Positions 13,226 to 17,185 of a stretch of DNA of 17,185 nucleotides are shown here, one piece after another. The notes under the pieces were generated by a model. That model ran no database searches and had not been told where the DNA came from. It was given only the letters and a program-made list of their open reading frames with translations. Positions within the stretch are counted from its first letter, which is position 1. Every line of letters starts with the position of its first letter. The position numbers and the translations under genes are program-made. The stretch comes from VRUE01 sp046733275 (GTDB lineage: Bacteria > Actinomycetota > Thermoleophilia > Solirubrobacterales > 70-9), in assembly GCA_046733275.1 (NCBI GenBank), contig JBKPOW010000242.1:1-17185 (forward strand), in the 5' to 3' direction.

Positions 13226-14224
13226 ATGCTGACTGTCGCGGTAACCGGGCCCACGGGCGAGATCGGCCGCTCGTTCATCTCCGCCCTGGAGCGGGCGCCG
13301 GAGGTCGATCGGGTGATCGGCATGGCCCGCCGCCCCTTCGACCTGGGTTCCCAGGGTTGGGAGAAGACCGAATACCGGCGCGGCGACATCCTCGACCGCG
13401 ACGCCGTGGCCGCCCTGGTCGAGGATGCCGACGTGGTCGTCCACCTCGCCTTTGTCATCGTCGCCGGGCGCGGCGAGAGCCGCGAGATCAACCTGACCGG
13501 CTCCCGCAACGTCTTCGAGGCGGCCGCCAAGGCGGGCGCCAAGCGCCTCGTCTACACCTCCTCGGTCGCCGCCTACGGCTTCCACCGCAGCCTGCCCGAG
13601 CTGATCGCGGAGGACGAACCGGTGCGCGGCACCGCCCGCCATCCCTACTCGGCCGACAAGGCCGAGGTCGAGGCGGCGCTGCGCGAGGCCTTGGACGGCT
13701 CGCCCACCGACGCCTACGTGTTCCGCCCCTGCATCGTCGCCGGCCCGCAGGCGCCGTTGCTGCTCGAGCTGGTGCCGCTGCTGGCGCTGGGACAGAAGCT
13801 TCCGGGCCCGGTGCGGTGGGCGCTCGGCCGTGCTCCCTCGCTGCGGCCGGTGCTGCCCGACCCCGGCGTCCCCTTCCAGCTGGTCCACCACGACGACGTC
13901 GCCGCCGCCCTCTGCGCGGCGGTGATCGGCCACGGCGAGCCCGGCGTCTACAACCTCGCCGGGCCGGGGCAGCTGACCGTCAGCGACCTCGCCGAAGAGC
14001 TCGGCTGGCACTCGGTGCCAGCGCCGCAGGTGGCGGTCGGTGTGGCGGCCGAGGCGGTCGCCCCGTTCCTTCCCTTCCTGCCCGCCGAGGCCGCCTGGAT
14101 CGAGACCGTGCGCCGGCCGGTCCTGATGGACACCACGCGGGCGCGCCGCAAGCTGCACTGGATGCCGCACCACGACGCGCGTGAGACGTTGCGCGAAACG
14201 ATCGCCGCGGTGCGCGCCAAGTAG
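13226..14224 (+). CDS. NAD(P)-dependent epimerase/dehydratase-type SDR protein
   Basis: 332 residues. The extended short-chain dehydrogenase pattern is present: nucleotide-binding TG8-P-T-G-E-I-G14 at the N-terminus, 'DILDRDAV' and 'DADVVVHLAF' of the Rossmann half, 'YTSSVAAYG' (110-118) with the catalytic Ser/Thr, and Y141-S-A-D-K145. The C-terminal half has 'FQLVHHDDVAAAL', usual in this family. It therefore binds NAD(P) and acts on a sugar nucleotide, terpenoid or other carbonyl substrate; the substrate is not readable. Its TAG stop codon (14222-14224) is formed with the first base of the inserted foldback element described at 14222-14335. It diverges from the winged-helix regulator and shows no clear tie to the minus-strand operon. 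Confidence 0.87.
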   Translation: MLTVAVTGPTGEIGRSFISALERAPEVDRVIGMARRPFDLGSQGWEKTEYRRGDILDRDAVAALVEDADVVVHLAFVIVAGRGESREINLTGSRNVFEAAAKAGAKRLVYTSSVAAYGFHRSLPELIAEDEPVRGTARHPYSADKAEVEAALREALDGSPTDAYVFRPCIVAGPQAPLLLELVPLLALGQKLPGPVRWALGRAPSLRPVLPDPGVPFQLVHHDDVAAALCAAVIGHGEPGVYNLAGPGQLTVSDLAEELGWHSVPAPQVAVGVAAEAVAPFLPFLPAEAAWIETVRRPVLMDTTRARRKLHWMPHHDARETLRETIAAVRAK

Positions 14225-14335
14225 AGACCCCCGGTAGGGCTTCCACTTAACTTTTTCGGTGGATTGCGGGCGGGCTGACGCCCGGTGGCGTCGACGAAAA
14301 AGTACAAGACGTTTCAGCCCTACCGGGGGTCTCTA
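14222..14335. mobile_element. 110-bp foldback element, MITE-like, flanked by TA
   Basis: Perfect inverted repeats of 18 bp (GAGACCCCCGGTAGGGCT and its complement, 14224-14241 and 14316-14333) are each bordered by TA (14222-14223 and 14334-14335). Inside are a second perfect pair, ACTTTTTCG (14250-14258) with CGAAAAAGT (14295-14303), and a central CGGGC-TGAC-GCCCG stem (14271-14284). The whole unit folds into one long hairpin on either strand and has no coding capacity. Length, terminal repeats and TA flanks fit a non-autonomous relative of IS630/Tc1-type elements. Without it the SDR gene would end in TAA and lie 9 bp from the TPR gene. A large bidirectional terminator is the alternative reading. 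Confidence 0.6.
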
Positions 14336-14345
14336 AACTCGGTGC

Positions 14346-14711
14346 GTGACTGTTGACGAGAGCGATTCGACCTTCGTGCTCTACCGGCGCGGGATTGAGC
14401 TGTTGGAGGAGGCGGACTTCGAACAGGCGACTGAGCCGCTTGAGCTGGCGGCGCGGCGGGCGCCTGAGAAGTCTTCGGTACGCGAGGCGTTGGGGCGGGC
14501 CTACTTCCGCTGCGGCCGTTTCTCGGCTGCAGTGGCGGAGTTCGAGGCGGTCGTCGATACTCACCAGGTCAACGACTTCGCCCACTTCTGCCTCGGCCGG
14601 GCGCTGGCCAAGACCGGTCAGACGGAGCGCGCCCGCCACCACCTTGCGCTCGCCGCCAACCTGCGCCCCGAGCGCCGCGACTACCGCTTCTACCGCGAGC
14701 TGCTCGCTTAG
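14346..14711 (+). CDS. Small tetratricopeptide-repeat protein
   Basis: 121 residues from GTG 14346. Three TPR units fill nearly the whole chain: 'LYRRGIELLEEADFEQATEPLELAARRAP', 'VREALGRAYFRCGRFSAAVAEFEAVVDTHQ' and 'AHFCLGRALAKTGQTERARHHLALAANLRP', each with the expected small residues at positions 8 and 20. Such proteins serve as protein-protein adaptors; no enzyme domain is attached. No ribosome-binding site is seen before the start, and the foldback element ends only 10 bases upstream, so its translation may once have been coupled to the SDR gene. Its last codons overlap the stop of the convergent protease gene by four bases (14708-14711). Confidence 0.8.
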   Translation: MTVDESDSTFVLYRRGIELLEEADFEQATEPLELAARRAPEKSSVREALGRAYFRCGRFSAAVAEFEAVVDTHQVNDFAHFCLGRALAKTGQTERARHHLALAANLRPERRDYRFYRELLA

Positions 14712-15601
14712 AGCCCGGCGGTCAGCCGGCCGACGTTGCGGGCGCTGAAGTAGGGGCTGAAGGTATGCACCCTGTCGCTGCGTTTGCCGTAGCTGGTCAA
14801 ACCGTTGATCGCGGTGCCTTCGGCGACCAGCCAGCCGCCGCCGCTTGCGCCGGGTGCCCAGTGGCAGCGGATCGCCATCGTCGGCGGCCCGGGGATCCTG
14901 TAGGTGAAGCTGTCGTCGCCGACGTAGGGCGAGGTGCAACCCTGCATCGTGCGTGATTTGCCGGGGTAGCCGAAGGTCTGGAATTCCTGGCGGCGGGTCT
15001 GGTCGGTGAGCAGCGCGGCGCCGCCGCCGACCGCGTCGGCGACGTTCACCCCTTCCGCGTTGGGCCCGACCAGGATCGCGCCGACGTCGAAGTTGGGATT
15101 GCCGAAGCGGACCCACTGGCGCAGGGCGAAGACCGATTTGCGATAGGCGACGAAGACGCCGAAGGGGGCCGTGCCGTTGCTGTAGGCGGGGACGAACTCG
15201 GCGTAGCTGGACCAGGTGCTGCGGCCGCGGAAGCCGCGCGGGCCGGAGTTGACGCAGTGGGCGGCGGTGAGGATGAGCTGCCGGGTCGCGGTGTTCACCG
15301 CGGTCGCCGAGCAGAAGCCTTGGGTGCCGCCCTGGCGGACAAAGAGGCGGCCGTTGACGGCGTAGGGGGGGACGCTCGGTTCGGGCACCGGGGCGAAGCT
15401 GGCGAGGGCGGTCAGGCTTTCGCGCGGGGAGGCGTCGAGCGGCTCGGTCGAGCGCATCCGCGCCGGGGTCCAGTAATCGGCGACCCGCTCCGCTTCGGCC
15501 GCGGCGGGGCGGGCGGTGGGGTGGAGGCGGGCCGACGCGAGCGCAGCGGACGGCGCCGCGAGGAGCGCCGCGAACAGGCACCAGAGCGCGACGGTCCGCA
15601 T
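14708..15601 (-). CDS. Secreted trypsin-like serine protease (chymotrypsin/V8 fold)
   Basis: 297 residues. A signal peptide with hydrophobic core 'VALWCLFAALLAAPSAALA' (4-22) is followed by a propeptide-like region to about residue 80. The catalytic triad is complete: His115 in LTAAHC, Asp172 in FDVGAI, and Ser253 in GASGGGW. Cys97-Cys116 and Cys222-Cys246 are placed to form the two expected disulfides. The form resembles bacterial glutamyl-endopeptidase-like or uncharacterised trypsin-like proteases of soil actinobacteria. Cleavage specificity cannot be set. It follows the surface-protein gene by 18 bp in the same direction, so the two may be one transcript; no good ribosome-binding site is visible. 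Confidence 0.88.
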   Translation of the reverse strand: MRTVALWCLFAALLAAPSAALASARLHPTARPAAAEAERVADYWTPARMRSTEPLDASPRESLTALASFAPVPEPSVPPYAVNGRLFVRQGGTQGFCSATAVNTATRQLILTAAHCVNSGPRGFRGRSTWSSYAEFVPAYSNGTAPFGVFVAYRKSVFALRQWVRFGNPNFDVGAILVGPNAEGVNVADAVGGGAALLTDQTRRQEFQTFGYPGKSRTMQGCTSPYVGDDSFTYRIPGPPTMAIRCHWAPGASGGGWLVAEGTAINGLTSYGKRSDRVHTFSPYFSARNVGRLTAGL

Positions 15602-15619
15602 CGAGTGAAGGATAGTTGA

Positions 15620-16309
15620 CTAACTGATCAGTGGGATCACGCAGCGGTAGGCGCGAGTGTTTGTGGAAAGGGTGGAGTTAATTTTGCTGCTCGCAGTAAC
15701 CGTGGCGACCCCATACGTGTTCAGCCCCGTGAAGACCGGGATGTCGCCCGACCACTCATCACCCGAGTCGAGCGTGACCCCCGGCTCTTCGGCGAAGGCG
15801 GCGAGCGCCAGCGCCTCCGGCAGGGTCGCGCCCCGGGCGGCGCATTTGCGCGCCGCGGTGGGGGCGTTGACCGGGCTGCTCGCCGAGCTCTCCCAGCAGC
15901 CGCCGGCGAACTCACGCGTGCCCGGCAGGCAGCCGACGCTGTAGCCGTTGACGGTCTTCGCGTCGACCGCGTTGACGGCGTTGAGCGCGGTCTGCGCGTC
16001 GATCGCGCTCTGCGCCGTGTCCGCGGTGTCGGCGTGCGCCGCGCTCGGCACCTGCCCCAGCGTCAACTCGTTGATGTCGGTGCCGGTCAGCGGCCCGGGG
16101 AAGAGGGCGTCGCGCAGTACGTTCGGCTTGAGCCGGTCGGCGGTGACCGAGCGCGGCTTCAGCCGGTTGCCGGGGATCGACTTCGCCCGGATCGACATGC
16201 CGTCGATCTTCGCCTTCTTCGCCGCATAGACGCTGCCGCCAAACGATACGAACAGCGCGATAACCGCCACCAGCAGCGCCGGTGAGCCCCGCCAGATCCC
16301 CTGCCCCAT
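15620..16309 (-). CDS. Membrane-anchored surface protein of the Solirubrobacterales type
   Basis: 229 residues from ATG 16309, with GGGAGGG five bases upstream. N-terminal 'SPALLVAVIALFVSFGGSVYAAKKAKIDG' (9-37) is a signal or anchor segment of a kind I associate with many large and small surface proteins of Thermoleophilia. Then come 'IPGNRLKPRSVTADRLKPN' and a low-complexity Asp/Asn/Ala/Thr stretch (about 91-122) with the end 'KTVNG'. The C-terminal domain (125-229) holds four Cys: two in 'GCLPGTREFAGGCWE', one in 'AARKCAARGATLP', and one in 'AYRCVIP' near the end. This pattern is that of a small disulfide-stabilised extracellular domain. Function unknown; it is probably displayed outside the cell. 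Confidence 0.75.
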   Translation of the reverse strand: MGQGIWRGSPALLVAVIALFVSFGGSVYAAKKAKIDGMSIRAKSIPGNRLKPRSVTADRLKPNVLRDALFPGPLTGTDINELTLGQVPSAAHADTADTAQSAIDAQTALNAVNAVDAKTVNGYSVGCLPGTREFAGGCWESSASSPVNAPTAARKCAARGATLPEALALAAFAEEPGVTLDSGDEWSGDIPVFTGLNTYGVATVTASSKINSTLSTNTRAYRCVIPLIS

Positions 16310-16343
16310 TGTCGCCCTCCCATAAACGTGCCAGTTTTCAGAT

Positions 16344-16383
16344 GCCTGGCGACCCTACGCCCGGGCGGCGCGGCCTTCCAGGC
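16344..16383 (-). terminator. GC-rich hairpin after the second winged-helix gene
   Basis: Arms GCCTGG (16344-16349) and CCAGGC (16378-16383) enclose a 10-bp palindrome CGCCCGGGCG (16358-16367). It lies 30 bases after the stop at 16413 and before the surface-protein gene. No T-run follows on the minus strand, so intrinsic termination is doubtful. Confidence 0.3.
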
Positions 16384-16412
16384 AAGCTGGACGAACGTTC
16401 AGAGAGCGCGGA

Positions 16413-16796
16413 CTACTTCCCCTTCGCGGCTCCGCCTTTGCCCTCGTCCACCTCTCGTGTTTCCTCGAGCAGGGTCTCGATTGGTGGGTCGGCTTTGACT
16501 TTCGATCTGTAGAAGCGCTGCAGGGCCCCCCGAACCTGACGCTTCCCAGCCCGGACGACGGCGCGCAGTTCGTGCAGGATGCGGACGTGGTAGGCGGTGA
16601 TGCTGAGTGAGATTCCCAGTTCCTCCGCCATCTGCATCGAGCTGAGGGGCTCCTCCCGCTCGTTCAGGAGACGCAGCATGCGACGCCTGAGGGGATGGTC
16701 GATCGCTTTGATCAAGTCCGCCCGCCACTGCCCGTCGGGCTTGTCCCTCTTCCCGTCAGGCTGGTCCTTCTTCGGGTCGTTGCCAGCGTCGCCCAT
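16413..16796 (-). CDS. Winged-helix (ArsR-like) transcriptional regulator
   Basis: 127 residues from ATG 16796, with AAAGGA four bases upstream. A highly charged, Asp/Lys/Pro-rich head (1-23) is followed by a winged-helix domain (about 24-95): 'AIDHPLRRRMLRLLNEREEPLSSMQMAEELGISLSITAYHVRILHELRAVV', in which 'SLSITAYHVRIL' is the recognition helix, then a wing with 'RGALQRFYRSK'. The tail (about 97-127) is acidic then Lys/Gly-rich. No Cys is present, so it is not a metal sensor of the classic ArsR kind. Its upstream region carries paired GTCAACATTC repeats, suggesting autoregulation. Distantly similar to the regulator at 12860-13081. Confidence 0.85.
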   Translation of the reverse strand: MGDAGNDPKKDQPDGKRDKPDGQWRADLIKAIDHPLRRRMLRLLNEREEPLSSMQMAEELGISLSITAYHVRILHELRAVVRAGKRQVRGALQRFYRSKVKADPPIETLLEETREVDEGKGGAAKGK

Positions 16797-16860
16797 ACCG
16801 TCCTTTCCTGCATCTGATCGACCCCGTCAGGGGTAGTTGGGGATTCGCCGAGCAGTGTAA

Positions 16861-16895
16861 GAATGTTGACCATCAGTTTCACTTCGAATGTTGAC
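16861..16895 (-). promoter_or_regulatory. Paired GTCAACATTC direct repeats at the promoter of the winged-helix gene
   Basis: GTCAACATTC occurs twice in the same orientation on the minus strand (16895-16886 and 16870-16861), starts 25 bp apart, so on different helix faces or about two and a half turns away. Between and after them GTGAAA, a 17-bp spacer and TACACT form a weak promoter for the gene starting at 16796. The repeats would cover both boxes, fitting an autoregulatory site. Confidence 0.4.
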
Positions 16896-16918
16896 GGGAT
16901 TTACTCCATCGAAGCCGG

Positions 16919-16958
16919 GGCCGGGCTCCTGCCTCGGACGAGCGGCACGAGCCCGGCC
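16919..16958. other. Strong hairpin with 10-bp perfect stem
   Basis: GGCCGGGCTC (16919-16928) pairs with GAGCCCGGCC (16949-16958). Inside, TGCC (16930-16933) can pair with GGCA (16944-16947) after one mismatch. Neither strand has a T-run afterwards, so it is not a standard terminator. On the minus strand it lies 19 bases after the 19-codon ORF and before the winged-helix gene. Confidence 0.45.
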
Positions 16959-16977
16959 ATCCCCTATTAGGTCTGGC

Positions 16978-17037
16978 TCAGCCTGACTTCGTGATTGATA
17001 GAACCGGTGCGGCTGCGTTAATAGCTACGAGCTTCAT
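16978..17037 (-). CDS. 19-codon leader-like small ORF
   Basis: The ATG at 17037 is preceded, after seven bases, by AGGAGG within AAAGGAGGTGG, the best ribosome-binding site in the window. The frame encodes MKLVAINAAAPVLSITKSG and ends at TGA (16980-16978). The first residues recall the start of flavodoxin-like reductases (MKLVAINGSP), but nothing of that family follows. A longer in-frame start exists upstream, but only this one has the ribosome-binding site. Possible readings are a leader peptide for the downstream hairpin and regulator, a small signalling peptide, or a decayed gene end. No family is recognised. Confidence 0.4.
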   Translation of the reverse strand: MKLVAINAAAPVLSITKSG

Positions 17038-17185
17038 TCCCCCACCTCCTTTCGAATTCGCCAAGACATAACAATCAAACGAACCGGCTGACCAAACGGG
17101 AACTGCTCCAGTTCCATTTGGATAAGCACATAGACTCCAGACGTTCAGCGAATCGGAAAGCATTCGAAGGGAGTCGGGTGAGGAC
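17038..17185. other. Non-coding stretch at window edge
   Basis: 148 bp with lower GC than the rest. Apart from the ribosome-binding site of the 19-codon ORF (17042-17052) I see no gene, convincing promoter or repeat. The 5' region of the transcript that carries the small ORF probably starts here. Confidence 0.4.

Noticed and set aside
12860..14173. 437-codon frame ending in the winged-helix regulator
   Set aside because: The first two thirds are antisense to the SDR gene and resemble no family. The GTG at 13081 with GAGGAG is the sensible start.
14247..15581. 444-codon frame antisense to TPR and overlapping the protease gene
   Set aside because: Low-complexity Arg/Pro-rich product in a shadow frame; the protease frame has signal peptide and full catalytic triad.
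16919..16958. Intrinsic terminator
   Set aside because: The stem is strong, but neither strand carries a following T-run.
1..17185. CRISPR array, phage genes, complete insertion sequence or rRNA
   Set aside because: No regularly spaced repeats, no transposase, capsid, integrase or rRNA sequence could be recognised on either strand.

Overview
The window looks like chromosomal DNA from a very GC-rich actinobacterium, most likely of class Thermoleophilia (Solirubrobacterales-like). This rests on base composition, on a surface protein (15620-16309) with the N-terminal anchor and Asn/Ala/Asp-rich stretch I associate with that group, and on small stand-alone winged-helix regulators. The assignment is inference; there is no rRNA or other marker gene here.

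Layout. 1-1110: a truncated TetR-type repressor gene diverges from a single-domain cupin gene. 1118-4250: two tandem lipoprotein genes of the PQQ/beta-propeller (quinoprotein-like) type, clearly a duplication. 4285-12691: the centre of interest, a minus-strand unit of a tRNA gene plus seven protein genes joined almost without gaps. Reading in transcription order: tRNA-Thr(UGU)-like gene, arginyl-tRNA-synthetase-like protein, fused aminodeoxychorismate synthase (PabA-PabB), GNAT acyltransferase, class II HDAC-like amidohydrolase, AroQ-type (amino-deoxy)chorismate mutase, cytochrome P450, and MbtG-like amine N-hydroxylase. Junctions are 4-bp stop/start overlaps (ATGA or GTGA), or 28 bp for the last one. 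12860-13081: a small winged-helix regulator just upstream. 13226-14711: an SDR/epimerase gene and a TPR gene, separated by a 110-bp foldback element that looks like a TA-inserting MITE. 14708-16309: a secreted trypsin-like protease and a surface protein. 16413-17185: another winged-helix regulator, with direct repeats, a long hairpin and a 19-codon leader-like ORF upstream.

How the central genes may work together. ADC synthase plus an AroQ mutase is the entry to 4-amino-4-deoxyprephenate and p-aminophenylalanine, as in chloramphenicol and pristinamycin biosynthesis. The N-hydroxylase, P450, acyltransferase and deacylase are typical tailoring or self-protection functions. A divergent aminoacyl-tRNA synthetase beside an amine N-hydroxylase recalls hydrazine-forming pathways (s56-p1 type, which use a MetRS-like domain); together with the co-oriented tRNA gene, tRNA-dependent amide formation is the other main option. 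I recognise no described cluster with this gene content. I infer an undescribed natural-product operon; its product cannot be read from the sequence.
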